Positions 11,566 through 24,289 of a stretch of 64,000 bases of DNA are shown here, piece by piece. A program made the position numbers and the translations under genes. Under the pieces are notes generated by a model. The model had not been told where the DNA came from. It worked only from the letters and a program-made list of their open reading frames with translations, and ran no database searches. The DNA is from Areca catechu (lineage: Eukaryota; Streptophyta; Magnoliopsida; Arecales; Arecaceae): the NCBI GenBank assembly GCA_021397845.1, contig CM038050.1, positions 147,869,980-147,933,979 of the forward strand. The letters run 5' to 3'. Every line of letters starts with the position of its first letter. Position 1 is the stretch's first letter.

Positions 11566-12319
11566 ACTAGGTTCTTTGTAGTATAATAATGCTAGCATGC
11601 TTTAACATCATTGTTTTCTCTTAAGTATTTGGATTGAGTGCTTCACCATGGCCATCCGGTCATAGGAGAGAAGTAGGGCTGCAATACTCTCTCTTCCCAT
11701 TCAATGGGATCTCCTATGGCATGTAGGAGTATCGCTTGTAATTGACTCATGAAAAAAAAAAAAGAGAAAATGTAGATTAAAAATATTTTAATCTAATGTT
11801 ATGATCATAAAATAAATTTAGATGAGATATAAGAGTTTTGTTTTGATCGGCTATGATTAAAAGTTTGGAGAAACTTTGGATTTGAAATCATTATTTTTTT
11901 GCCCTGTGACAGGCCTTAAGTCGACCCTTGAGTCGACTCATGAAGGCTGAAGCATTGACACTTCACCAAGAAGTGTCGACACTTGGGCTCGTGAGTCGAC
12001 ACTTTGCCTTGAAGGTGTCAACTCATGAGTGCCTGCCAGAAAAGATGGCGTTTTATTTTCTTCCTGTCTCAGGCCATGAGTCGACCTAAGAGTGTCGAAA
12101 CTTGCCCCTGGTGAGTTGACACTTGACATCAAAATGCAGGAAAACAGTGAATTCAAATTTTTGATTCATTGTAAAATTATTTTACATGATAAATTAAAAC
12201 TATTTTAATTTATTAAGGCTATTGAACTTAATTGAGAATTAAATTACATTGAATGGCAAAGAACTTTAGGAATATGATTCAAAGATTTTAAGTCATTCAA
12301 TAAGCCTTAAGGGTCATGG
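11566..12319 (+). other. Leader of D with further GTCGAC-type motifs
   Basis: No ORF is supported. Between about 11918 and 12130 there are repeated variants of GTGTCGACACTTG and GAGTCGACTCATG, some of them mutated. The rest is AT-rich. Confidence 0.55.
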
Positions 12320-12324
12320 GTTAG
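12320..12324. other. Target site duplication of C, left copy (gttag)
   Basis: GTTAG precedes the TG of the C LTR and is repeated directly after its right LTR at 24849-24853. Confidence 0.88.
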
Positions 12325-12673
12325 TGATGGGATCCGAGAGTCTATTTTAGTTTATTTTATTTGAGTCCATTAGTCCTGAGTCACTTGAATCAAAGTGAGC
12401 CAATCGAGTCCTCTAATAAAGTAGAACATGTGAGTCCAGTTGAGTCCCTTTAGTCCTATAGTGTCGTTCAAGTCAATAGGAGAGGCATCAGACCAGGAGA
12501 TTCACCAGGCCTACCCAACTAGAGCTGGCCTTCATGCACTTGGGCCCTTTCATGCTGCCAGGCCTGCAAGAGAGAGCTCCAGTCCAAGATAAAGCCCCAT
12601 TGTTGACCAGGTCCACCAGGGTTTCTTGGCCCACAAGTCAGGATTTCTTAGCCCTCAAGTCATGTATCCTAGG

Positions 12674-14953
12674 TGAAAGTTAAATAGGGCTTTTGCAGAT
12701 GCCTACACTAAGCATGCAAGAGCAAGGAGCAGGTAAGTATTTTAAAATAATTTTAAAATAAACAACAGAAAAACCTGCTCCGCGCAGGATCTAACATGAT
12801 CCGGAAGCATGTACAGACTAAAACATGTCATAATATAGGTATGTAATGTTTATAAAATATTTTATAAACTCTGATCTACGCATGCATGAATTTAAAAATC
12901 AAAACCCATACCTTATTCTTGCCTGGAATAAATCTAGTATAGTTCTGGAATAACTGGGATAACAGGAATAATTTTATTACTGTTGTCTTCCTCTTCAATC
13001 GTTGGAATACTATGTTTTTCCTTCTTCTAAACAGTAGCAAAAGGCCAATCCAAATGACCAATCTTTGGTCTCCTCTCTATCACCAACAGCAAGGACTTCT
13101 CTTGCTTTAAATAGAGAAGGGATAGGCGTGGATCTTCAACGTTGAATCACTCTTGTTCTTCTCCAAAAAGCAACAAAAGGTTAAAACCTGCAACTCAAAA
13201 CAAATAGCAAGAATAGCAGTAAAGGGAGGTTGATTCGGCTCCCAAGTGCTCAAATGAGCACTCTCAAGAGGGGAGACGTGTGCGTGGGGCTCCTCAGATC
13301 TGGTTCACAGGAGATGCTAGTCACCGGATAACCTTTGGACGGTGGGAAGAAGGACAGTTGTTTTGCAGCAATCTTTCTCAAAACAGAGCTTGTCCTTCTT
13401 CTTTCAATTGAGCACAAGGAACAGGGACTAAAGGTTGGTTCTCTCCCAATCACTCAATAAAAACCCAGCCCCAGAGTTTGCGATGGAAAGGGTGAAGAAA
13501 TCTCTCAAAAAAATAAGAACCCAGAGATGTTTCAGCCTCACGATTTTCTGCACTACAGAAAAGATCAGCGCCCAGCAAAGTTTTATAAGCAGCGATGAAC
13601 CAATTCAACCGGTGTTTATGGGAGGAGAAAAGTCTTGCTGGGAAAACCAAAAGGCAGCACTGATTAAAAATGAATACAATTCATTTCAATGAAGCAATAA
13701 AAGGGAGTTAATATCCAGCCAAAACGAAAGCAAAAGGGGAGAAGAAGGGATGCCCAAAAGCCCTGTTCGCCCAAAGCTGGCAATTTACCATGATGACCAG
13801 TTCAAAGGGTCAAAAACAAGTTCAAAAGGTTTTAATAAAAAACCCAATGGTTCAAAAAAGGTTCATCCATATAATTAGATCAAAATCTAATTATCAGATG
13901 GCTCGGTCTAGTCCTGGTTAACCAGAAAAAAATTCCTGATAAATCAGAACAAATTCTGATAGACCCAAACCCAGGTCAATCCAATGTGCTCAATCAAACC
14001 GTCACCGATAAGATTCCTAATCAAATACCAGTACCTGGATCAGGGAGTAATCCTCTATGGCATGTGACCTCATAGGTTCGAACCTAGGCGGTAGCACTGG
14101 AACAATTCCAGTACCAGCCCAAGATACCATCTAGCAATGGGTCCCGGCATCCGGATAGGTCGAAGATGCGGGAGCAAACTATCAAACCTCTGGCATACGG
14201 TTATCGTATAGTTCATCCCTTTGACCTCTAATGCTCAGGATGACTGCGATTGGGCTGCCAACCCAGACTGAGTCAGTCGACTACATGTCTCAACCTTGCA
14301 AGCCCAGTGACTCTTCACTAGGACTACCCCGGCCGAGGATTTGCTAAATTGAGATACTGCGAGACATTCAATCCAAACTGTTTGGACAGGTCAATTCCAT
14401 CTTGGTCCATCACTGCTCCACAAGTACTTGCTTGTACCCAGAAACCTTCCATCATCGGATTAAAAATCCGGATAGTCCGGCACCAAAGCACAGGGAGTTG
14501 CTTGCAAGCTACCGTGATGACCTCAGGTCGGAGGGACACATATACCCATATCCAATCGTGAGTATCCCTTTGGCAGAAAGGGGCTGCACGGAGTCACGTT
14601 CAATGAGAAACCACATATCCCACTTGTAGATCACATCAGTGTCACCACACTCATTTAGTCAAGAGGACAACCAAACGATGTGAACTGCAACAACCTATAC
14701 TTGATATATTGTCGTCCAGTACAATATATCCTTTGGTTGTGAACAGGGTTTAAGGACCACTCGATACATCCTCTCTGTATCGAGGTCAGTGTAGTCCTAA
14801 GGACTTCATCACATGGAAAGAGTTCATTTCAGGAAAATACAATATGTGATGAGCTGCCAAAAATAATATTTTATTAATTCAAAGAAAGAGTACAATACTT
14901 AGCTCAACCGCCTACAACCCAGGCAATTGGCTTTGGGACACAATTCCCAACAA
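12674..14953 (-). mobile_element. 3' LTR of B (about 2280 bp)
   Basis: The plus strand runs TGAAAGTTAA to CCCAACA; read in element direction the LTR begins TGTTGGGAATTGTG. By eye about six substitutions separate the first 175 bases from the partner LTR at 20432. The small ORFs inside occur in both copies and are not supported as genes. Confidence 0.92.
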
Positions 14954-14965
14954 CTCCCACTTGTA
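14954..14965 (-). other. Polypurine tract of B
   Basis: In element direction AAGTGGGAGT directly precedes the TG of the 3' LTR. This is the usual priming site for plus-strand DNA. Confidence 0.75.
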
Positions 14966-17900
14966 CTAAAGCCAATCAGAAGAGTATCTAATACCCATTT
15001 CCCATTTACAATAGTCGAACTCTTTTATTCTGAGGGCTTTAGTGAAGGGGTCGACCAGATTTTCTTTTCCATCGATCTTCAAAAGATTGATGTCACCTCG
15101 TTCCATGATTTCTCGTACGAGGTGGTAGCACCGTAGAATGTGCTTGGTGCGGTGATGTGCTTTAGGCTCCTTAGCTTGAGCAATGGCTCAAGTGCTGTCA
15201 CAGAACACCAGAACAGGACCATCTAGGGAAGGTGCCACCCGTAGATCTTCAAGGAACCTCCGCAACCACACAGCTTCCTTTGCTGCATCTGATGCTTCAA
15301 TGTATTTTGCTTCGCATACCGAGTCTGCAATAGTTTCCTGCTTGGAACTTTTCCAGCAGATCGCTCCTCCATTCAGGGTAAATACAAACCCTGACACACT
15401 CTTGCTATCATCTCTATCCGACTGGAAACTGGAGTCAGAGTACCCCACAAGTTTCAAGTCAGGTTCTCCATAAATCAGCCATTGATCTTTAGTATTTCTT
15501 AAATACTTAAGGATGGACTTAACCACCTTCCAATGCGCCTCACCTGGGTCAGACTGGTATCTGCTCACTACTCCTAATGAGTATGCCACGTCTGGTCTAG
15601 TACAAGTCATAGCATACATGATAGAGCCTACTGCAGAAGCATAAGGTACTCTACTCATGCGCTCTCTTTCCTCAGGAGTTGTCGCACAATCCTTCTTGGA
15701 AAGAGTAATTCTAGAACCTATCGGGAGATAACCTTTCTTAGAATTTTTCATGCTGAACCGTTTCAGCACGGTGTCAATGTACATAGACTGGGACAATCCC
15801 AAAAGCTTCTTAGATCTATCTCATAGATCTTCATACCTAGTATGTAAGAAGCTTCACCCAAGTCCTTCATGGAGAACTGAGAAGATAACCAGACCTTTAT
15901 TCCTTGTAATGCTGCGACATCATTCCCGATTAAGAGAATGTCATCAACATACAGTACTAGGAATACAATCATAGAACCATTAACCCATTTATAGATGCAC
16001 GGTTCTTCTCCGTTCCTAACGAAGCCATACGATTTGATACACCTATCAAACCGTAAGTTCCAACTTCGAGACGCTTGCTTGAGTCCATAGATGGACCTCT
16101 GCAACTTGCATACTTTTGATTCATCTGTGGATGTGAACCCTTCAGGCTGTATCATATACACCTCCTCTTCCAGCTCCCCATTTAGGAAAGCGGTTCGGAC
16201 ATCCATCTGCCAGATTTCATAATCAAAATATGCTGCCAAAGCAAGTATGATCCGAATGGACTTGAGCATTACCACAGGGGAGAAAGTCTCGTCATAATCG
16301 ATACCATATCGCTGACGATACCCCTTGGCAACCAAACGGGCTTTATAGATCTCTACCTTCCCATCTACGCCCCTTTTCCTCTTGAAGATCCATTCACACC
16401 CGATGGGTTTTATTCCTTCAGGCGGATCAACCAATGTCCAAACATTGTTGATTTCCATGGACTCCATTTCGGATTGCATGGCTCCAAGCCATGCCTCAGA
16501 GTCAGATCTCTGAAGTGCATCCATATAGGTGATCGGATCCTCATTGTTCTCATCGCCGTCCCGGACCAAGAAACCGTAGTATCTATCCGGCTGACGCAGT
16601 ATTCTACCGGATCTCCTAATGGGTTCTGGGTGTGATTCAATCACAGCCGGTTCTACGATGTTCTTAGAGAGTGCAGGTTCTTCTATTGACTGAACTTCAT
16701 CAAGTTCAATCTTAGAAGCTATAGTTCCTTCTCCAAGGAACTCCTTTTCCAAAAAGATAGCTCTAAGAGCAACGAACACCTTTTGTTCATTTTCCAAATA
16801 GAAGAAATACCCTTTGGTTTCCTTAGGATAACCAATGAATAAACACCGATCAGACCTAGGACCAAGCTAGTCTGAGTCTAAACGCTTTACGTAAGCCAGA
16901 CAACCCCAGACCCGAAGGTGTGAGATTGAGGGTTTACGTCCAGTCCAAATCTCATATGGAGTGGAGACAACAGACTTACTTGGAACATCAATTAATAAGT
17001 AGCAGGCTGTCTGAAGCGCATATCCCCAAAAGGATAGCGGCAGAGTTGCAAAGCCCATCATGGATCGAACCATGTCCAACAAGGTTTGATTCCTCCTTTC
17101 GGACACACCATTCAACTGTGGTGTTCCTGGAGGAGTCCACTGTGAGAGAATTCCATTCTCCTCAAGATATGTCAAAAAATCACCAGATAAGTATTCACCA
17201 CCTCGATCAGATCGAAGAGTTTTAATACTTTTTTCAGTTTGCTTTTCTACTTCATTACGGTATCGTTTGAATATTTCAAACGGCTCAGACTTATGTCTCA
17301 TTAGAAAGACATAACCGAACCTCGAAAAGTCATCTGTAAAAGTAATGAAATATTTGTATCCTCCTCTGGCACTAACTATCATCGGTCCACATACATCAGT
17401 ATGTATTAGACTTAGAAGTTCTGTAGCTCGTTCACCTTTTCCAATAACAGGTGATTTGGTCATTTTACCAAGTAAACAGGATTCACAAGTGGGCAATGAT
17501 TCAGAATCACTGACCTCGAGGAGTCCATCTCCTCGCATCTTGTTTATCCTATTTTGGTTAATATGACCTAGCCTACAGTGCCAAAGATACAAATCGTTGA
17601 CATTATCTAACATTGGGCGTTTGCTAAAAGTGTACATTACACTAATAGGCCTTGATAGTACATATATGCCATTATTTAATCTAGCTTTCATTATCACAGA
17701 GTTATTCAAAATAACATTGCAAAAATCTCCCTTTATTGATAGTTCAAAATCACAATTGGCCAAAAAGCCTACAGAGATTATGCTCATAATGAAACTAGGA
17801 CAATAGTGACAGTCGACTAGTTCGACAGTACAAGACTCAAAGACAAGATGCAAGACTCCGACCGCCAATACTGGAACACGATTTCCATTCCCGACGCTCA

Positions 17901-18891
17901 GAAACTGTTCTCCATCTTCAAATCTTCTGCTAACTTGAAGTCCCTGTAACGAATTACAAACATGAATTGGACTACCAGTATCCAATACCCAGTTAGTAGT
18001 ATCAACAATTGAGTAATTACAAGGTTTTATCATATAAATACCTTGTTCAGCAGACTTCTGCTTCCTCGGCCTGTTCGGATCAAGGGATGCAATATAAAGA
18101 GGACAGTTCCTCTTTCGGTGTCCCTTCTTCTTGCAATAGAAGCACTCTGCAGAAGACTGATCAGCCTTATACTTCCTGGTCTGACTAGGGCCAGGAGCAT
18201 TCTGCACATTCTTTCCCTTCTTATTTATTTTCTTCTTCCCTTTCTTAAAGGGATGACGACCTTTACTTCCTCCCACTAAATTCACCACCCCCTTATTCAG
18301 TTGGTGGTCTTTCTCGAAAGTCTGCAGCAACCCCAAAAGACCATGGTAGTTTACTGCAGGCTTGTTCATTCTGTAATGATCAAGAAAGTCAAGATAGGAG
18401 GAGGGAAGAGAATTCAGGATCGCATCCTTGCCGAGCTGCTCGTGCAAGGGGCATCCGAGTTTGCCCAGTTTTTCAATCAGCTCGATCATGTATAATACAT
18501 GATCAGTGACTGAACCACCATTCGGCATCTTGGAGTTGTAGATGGCACAAGACACTTTGTACCGTTCTACATCATCCGGGGTGCTGAAAGATTCCTTCAA
18601 CTTTTGAAGGATTTCATCAGGTTGGGCCTCCTCGAATTTGCGACTGAACTCGTCGTTCATCGCCGCTAACATAATGCAACTGACAGTAGTCCGATTAGAG
18701 ACCCACTTCAGATAAGCATCTCTGACCGCACTCCATGCATTAGCGGGAGGGATTTCAGGTGCCGGATCCGTTATCACATAGATCCATTCATGCTCTAGAA
18801 TGATTCTTAATCTTCGATACCAACTATCAAAGTTGTGACCCATTAACTTCTCGTTATCGAGAAGTGACCAGAGCGATAAATTTGAAGACAT
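14966..18891 (-). pseudogene. B gag-pol polyprotein with two stops and one frameshift
   Basis: The start is ATG 18891 (MSSNL). Gag contains a UBN2-type domain and a zinc knuckle CX2CX4HX4C (CFYCKKKGHRKRNC). Protease has LDTGSP. Integrase has its zinc region and core residues in HTDVCGP, RSDRGGEY and GVSERRN. Reverse transcriptase has YVDD. RNase H ends the frame near 14966, next to the purine tract. Lesions are a TAG at about 16867 within the conserved region after integrase, one base missing near 15820 in reverse transcriptase, and a TGA at about 15188 in RNase H. All catalytic motifs persist. The order PR-INT-RT-RH defines copia. Confidence 0.93.
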
Positions 18892-20417
18892 CTGAAAAGA
18901 AAATAAGACCAAATGAGTTTATGAATTAATAACTTAACCAAAAGACTTGGACTTTAGTCTAAAGGTTTCTCCCACTAATTTTTTTAAGATTGGTAGCCTC
19001 TAACTCCAATCCATGAAAACACTTTTTCAAGTGGGTACTGAAATCCAATAGGCCTCGCATGAGCCCGACTTAGGCCGGCTCACCCATACGAGCCTAAAGG
19101 TAGGTTCGTAAACCAATTGCTTCCCTAAACAATTTTCAATAATTCATTTTTCCCTAAAGAACACCCCAATCGGCCTTGGGGCCTCCTATTGCGGGTCTCT
19201 GGTTAGGTCCAACCATTAAAATGACAAATCCAATGCTTCTAGCTAACTAAAGACCAAGCACAATTTTGGTCGGCCCACCTGGTCCCGTTAAGGAGGTTGC
19301 ACTGAACCATCATTGATCAGATGGAAATTCCAGTCGCCGGATGTACACCCGTTCTTAGGAACTACCGATGCACACCAAGCTAGTGGACACATTTCTAACT
19401 GACTTAATGGGAGGCTAAGACACTGTCAACACCTTGACTTAGTCTTTTTAAGGACCTAATAATTATAGAGAATTTTTAGTTGTGACAGAGGAAAAAAGAC
19501 AAGGACATGGATCATCCTCCCACTGAATCAATCAGATTCCAGGAGGGTTGATATGAATCAACAAACGATCCATGGGCACCTATAGATCAGTCAGGCCGAT
19601 CAACCTGGGTGACATGGGTTAACTCGAGTCATTGAGCTTTTCCAATCAATTCTGGTCGACTCGACTAGCCAGGTAGGTGAGATCATGGGTGAGTATCCGC
19701 CATTAACCATCTTTCCTAGATACCAACCAAGTTGGCCAGGAAAGAGGTAGCCTCATGCAACCATGATCAACATGCCAAACCTACCTTAACACCAGTCGAT
19801 TTACCAGACTCGATCAGACTAGCCTAAAGACTCGGGCTTCCACTGAGCCACTAATTGGATCCATTTTAGATGAACGGATCAACTAATCTAACTATTAGAT
19901 AGTTCTAAAGAAGGGCCTTAAACAACTTTTGTTTAATCTTCTTGTTATCCGGTTCAACTAAACCTAGGTCTAACCCAGTTAAAGACCCAATTAGAAAACT
20001 AACCCAATTTAACCAGAAATGGCTTATTCATATCAAATTAGATTTCATAAACCTAATAATTTAATTTTAATAAGCCATACATTTAATCAAAACATTTTTA
20101 ATTAAGTGTCAATGTAAAACATTTTTTATATAACAAAATCATGCATCATATCAAGATTTTTATTTTATAAACATTTCATGGCCCAATAATTAACAGACAT
20201 GTCAAAACTGTATCTGAACTAAAACAATTTTAATTCCAAGATTTCCTTAAAGGATCCTTCTGAAGAGGCCAACACAGACGATCCGCATCATGTCAAAGAC
20301 ACACGGTCATGATGAAGGTCTCAACTAGGTTCCTAAAAGTACTATCAGGATACAAAAAGTAGATTAAACTATTTTTAATCTAAAACATGCATCAGGATTA
20401 TATTACACCTGTAACCT
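18892..20417 (-). other. Untranslated leader of B
   Basis: About 1.5 kb lies between the PBS and the gag ATG. No ORF is supported. It matches the leader of D (24854-25972) in places, on the opposite strand, such as the region around the gag start. Confidence 0.7.
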
Positions 20418-20430
20418 GGCTCTGATACCA
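20418..20430 (-). other. Primer binding site of B (initiator tRNA-Met)
   Basis: The minus strand reads TGGTATCAGAGCC one base inside the 5' LTR, a full match to the copia consensus. Confidence 0.92.
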
Positions 20431-20431
20431 A

Positions 20432-22708
20432 TGAAAGTTAAATAGGGCTTTTGCAGATGCCTACACTAAGCATGTAAGAGCAGGGATCAGGTAAGTATTT
20501 TAAAATAATTTTAAAATAAACAGCAGAAAAACCTGCTCCGTGCAGGATCTAACATGATCCGGAAGCATGTACAGACTAAAACATGTCATAATATAGGCAT
20601 GTAATGTTTATAAAATATTTTATAAACTCTGATCTACGCATGCATGAATTTAAAAATCAAAACCCATACCTTATTCTTGCCTGGAATAAATCTAGTATAG
20701 TTCTGGAATAACTGGGATAACAGGAATAATTTTATTCTTGTTGTCTTCCTCTTCAACCGTTGGAATACTATGTTTTACCTTCTTCTAAACAGTAGCAAAA
20801 GGCCAATCCAAATGACCAATCTTTGATCTCCTCTCTATCACCAACAGCAAGGACTTCTCTTGCTTTAAATGGAGAAGGGATAGGCGTGGATCTTCAACGT
20901 TGAATCACTCTTGTTCTTCTCCAAAAAGCAACAAAAGGTTAAAACCTGTAACTCAAAACAAACAGCAAGAATAGCAGCAAAGGGAGGTTGATTCGGCTCC
21001 CAAGTGCTCAAATGAGCACTCTCAAGAGGGGAGACACGCGTGGGGCTCCTTAGATCCGGTTCACAGGCGATGCTAGTCGCCGGATAACCTTTGGACGGTG
21101 GGAAGAAGGACAGTTGTTTTGCAGCAATCTTTCTCAAAACAAAGCTTGTCCTTCTTCTTTTAACTGAGCACAAGGAACAGGGACTAAAGGTTGGTTCACT
21201 TTCAATCACTCAATAAAAACCCAGCCCCAGAGTTTGCGGTGGAAAGGGTGAAGAAATCTCTCAAAAAAATAAGAACCCAAAGATGTTTCAGCCTCACGAT
21301 TTTCTGCACTACAGAAAAGATCAGCGCCCAGCAGAGTTTTATAAGCAGCGATGAACCAATTCAACCGGTGTTTATGGGAGGAGAAAAGTCTTGCTGGGAA
21401 AACCAAAAGGCAGCACCGATTAAAAACGAATCCAATTCGTTTCAATGAAGCAATAAAAGGGAGTTAATATCCAGCCAAAATGAAAGCAAAAGGGGAGAAG
21501 AAGGGATGCCCGAAAGCCCTGTTCGCCCAAAGCTGGCAATTTACCGTGATGACCGGTTCAAAGGATCAAAAACCAGTTCAAAAGGTTTTAATAAAAAACC
21601 CAATGGTTCAAAAAAGGTTCATCCATATAATTAGATCAAAATCTAATTATCAGATGGCTCGGTCTAGTCCTAGTTAACCAGAAAAAAATTCCTGATAAAT
21701 CAGAACAAATTCTGACAGACCCAAACCCAGGTCAATCCAATGTGCTCAATCAAACCGTCACCGATAAGATTCCTAATCAAATACCGGTACCTGGATCAGG
21801 GAGTAATCCTCTATGGCGTGTGACCTCATAGGTTCGAACCTAGGCGGTAGCACTGGAATAATTCCAATACCAGCACAAGATACCATCTAGCAATGGGTCC
21901 CGGCGTCCGGATAGGTCGAAGATGCGGGAGCAAACTATCGAACCTCTGGCATATGGTTACCGTATAGTTCATCCCTTTGACCTCTAATGCTCAGGACGAC
22001 TGCGATTGGGCTGCCAACCCAGACTGAGTCAGTCGACTACGTGTCTCAACCTTGCAAGCCAAGTGACTCTTCACTAGGACTACCCCGGCCGAGGATTTGC
22101 TAAATTGAGATACTGTGAGACATTCAATCCAAACTGTTTGGACAGGTTAATTCCATCTTGGTCCATCACTGCTCCATAAGTACTTGCCTGTACCCAGAAA
22201 CCTTCCGTCACCGGATTAAAAATCTGGATAGTCCGACACCAAAGCACAGGGAGTTGCTTGCAAGCTACCGTGATGACCTCAGGTCGGAGGGTCACATATA
22301 CCCATATCCAATCGTGAGTATCCCTTTGGCAGAAAGGGGCTGCACGGAGTCACGTTCAATGAGATACCACATATCCCACTTGTAGATCACATCAGTGTCA
22401 CCACACTCATTTGGTCAAGAGGACAACCAAACGATGTGAACTGCAACAACCTATACTTGATATATTGCCATCCAGTACAATATATCCTTTGGTTGTGAAC
22501 AGGGTTTAGGGACCACTCGATACATCCTCTCTGTATCGAGGTCAGTGTAGTCCTAAGGACTTCATCACATGGAAAGAGTTCATTTCAAGAAAATACAATA
22601 TGTGATGAGCTACCAAAAATAATAATTTATTAATTCAAAGAAAGAGTACAATACTTAGCTCAACCGCCTACAACCCAGGTGATTGGCTTTGGGACACAAT
22701 TCCCAACA
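20432..22708 (-). mobile_element. 5' LTR of B (about 2277 bp)
   Basis: This is the partner of 12674-14953, aligned over its whole length. Its right end CCAACA is followed by target duplication ctagg (22709-22713). Confidence 0.92.
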
Positions 22709-22922
22709 CTAGGGTGAATCTATAAATACCACCCCTCCCCTCTTGTATGAAACATCATTTTTTCTCATGAATACAAATTAAAATTGAAAGTTATTTTGTC
22801 TTTGTTTTTTTCTCCAGATTGGAGTGGGTGTGATGCCCGGGTTCCTTGTTCTTGAGTGCAAGCCCTAATCCCCTGGTGACTTCTACGCTCGCCAACGATC
22901 CCCCGCTTCCCGTCCTGCATCA

Positions 22923-24289
22923 ATTTGGTATCAGAGCCCAGACAAATTAAGGTACATTTCTTCTTCTTGACTCTTCTCTGTGCTGGCACCCCTGCTGCCA
23001 TCGCTCGTGAAGCACGCCTCCACCGACGCCGATCCGGAAGTTCACGCCCGAACCCCTCCTCCGCCTCCATCGTGTGAAGCCTCCCGTCCCCTGCCGGTTG
23101 ATGCCCTGTTCCTGCACACTGCCAGCAGCGAACGCCCCAACCCCCTCCCTCTGGACCAGAGCCCCATCCACCCCTCCTGCCTGACCGGAGCACCACAGCC
23201 GCACCCTCCTGTCGAACTCATCCTTACAGTCGATCGGCGCCGCCCACCGATATCCATCTCCAATCAAACCCAAGTGTTGCCGTCAAGATCTCCCTCGCAT
23301 GCCGGGATCCCCCGCACTGAGGACCTAGATCTCGCCACGGTCTGCTCCATGCCCTGCCTCGTAAGGATCCACCTCGTCGACCCAGATCTCGTCGTCAAGT
23401 GCCTCTCGCACGATGCCTTTCGTGGCCTTCGAAAGTTATGTGCTGAGATGGAGACCCTCGGCTGCATCCACCACCCCCGCCTCACCCGCATCCTTGGCTA
23501 CTGCATCTCCGGCATGGACCTCCTCCTCATCTACGAGTTCCACGAGCGCAGCTCCCTCAACCATTAGCTCCACGAGTCCAACTCGGTCTCCTTCCCGCTC
23601 CCGTGGCCGATCCATCTCGATATCGTCTGCGGGGTCGTCACCGGCCTTGCCTTCCTCCACGAGGGATGCCAGCCATGGATCATCCATCGGGACATCAAGT
23701 CCAGCAATGTCCTTCTCGATGCTGACGAACCTCATCGCCGTCCTGCAGATCTCCACCTCCTTCCTCATCGCTTGTGTGCCCTCCCACGGTGAGCCGAGCC
23801 CTACAACAAGGCCTCAGAACTGAGTCCCCTGTGCCACCAAGCCATGCCGACTACCATCCAGCCATCTTCTTCCCATCCATGCCACCGTCTCCGCCCCAGC
23901 CTCATCGCCGGCAAGGTCCACCAGGAGTCCCTCCTCCGTTCTACCCGGCCTCCGTCCGAGGATGAGGGAGATGCCCACACGATCGTGAAGGCAATTGCCT
24001 TCATTGTTGCCGACTTCAATGCACTATTTCTAGAGCAACATGATTTTCGAAGCAGGCACGGATCTCAACACTGCATAATCTTCAAAGCCGCACTGATCTC
24101 AGAGCAACCAAAAAAAAAGAAAGTCAGTGAAAAAAAAATTCAGAGAAAAAAAAAGAGAAAAGAAAGAAAGGTGAAAAAAAAAAAAGAAAAGAGAAGAACC
24201 TATCCGCTTTTGCTTTGATTGGTTTCGGTTCCATCAAACCCCCGCTCACCCAAACTCAACGGAGTCGAGTTCTCCCCATCGCAGGGGAA
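22923..24289 (+). other. Internal region of C
   Basis: It starts with a tRNA-Met PBS (TGGTATCAGAGCC at about 22926) and ends with the purine tract next to 24290. The first half is GC-rich and codes in one frame. The second half has Pro-rich coding-like sequence and an A-rich stretch at about 24109-24186. It contains no retroelement protein. Confidence 0.85.
22980..23740 (+). pseudogene. Captured receptor-like protein kinase fragment inside C
   Basis: The frame is open from 22980 to a TAG at about 23565 and then continues in the same frame. From about 23366 it reads as part of a plant receptor-like kinase. There is a degraded Lys region, the stretch EMETLGCIHHPRLTRILGY (helix C and following strand), an IYEF hinge, and the catalytic-loop motif HRDIKSSN at about 23690. 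The DFG-containing part is lost after 23715. The stop falls where kinases of this type have Trp. The first 130 residues are Pro-rich and unrecognised. This is gene capture by a non-autonomous LTR element; the parent gene is not in the window. Active kinase is excluded. Confidence 0.8.

Larger units (their letters stand above)
10045..12324 (+). mobile_element. D, left part: old Ty1/copia element (5' LTR remnant, PBS, leader)
   Basis: D is a plus-strand copia related to B. Its LTR here (10045-11552) starts where A1 inserted, roughly 280 bases into the LTR as judged from the B LTR. The reverse strand of the B LTR matches 10045-10735 with many differences. The LTR ends in CA at 11551-11552. The leader runs to 12324, where C inserted with target duplication gttag (12320-12324), and resumes at 24854. 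Confidence 0.8.
12674..22708 (-). mobile_element. B: nearly complete Ty1/copia retrotransposon
   Basis: This is a minus-strand element: 5' LTR 20432-22708, PBS 20418-20430, gag-pol 18891 to about 14966, a purine tract next to 14954, and 3' LTR 12674-14953. It is inserted in the left LTR of C with perfect target duplication ctagg (12669-12673 and 22709-22713). The lineage looks like the Tork/TAR/Angela group rather than SIRE, since there is no env-like ORF. Only three lesions in gag-pol and very similar LTRs make it one of the younger insertions. Confidence 0.94.

Noticed and set aside
13435..13692. Small ORF in the B 3' LTR, repeated at 21191-21448
   Set aside because: It occurs in both LTRs simply because they are duplicates. 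There is no known domain and no codon-level evidence.
22747..23273. Minus-strand ORFs rich in Gly opposite the captured kinase
   Set aside because: They are shadows of GC-rich kinase codons; the plus frame has recognisable motifs.
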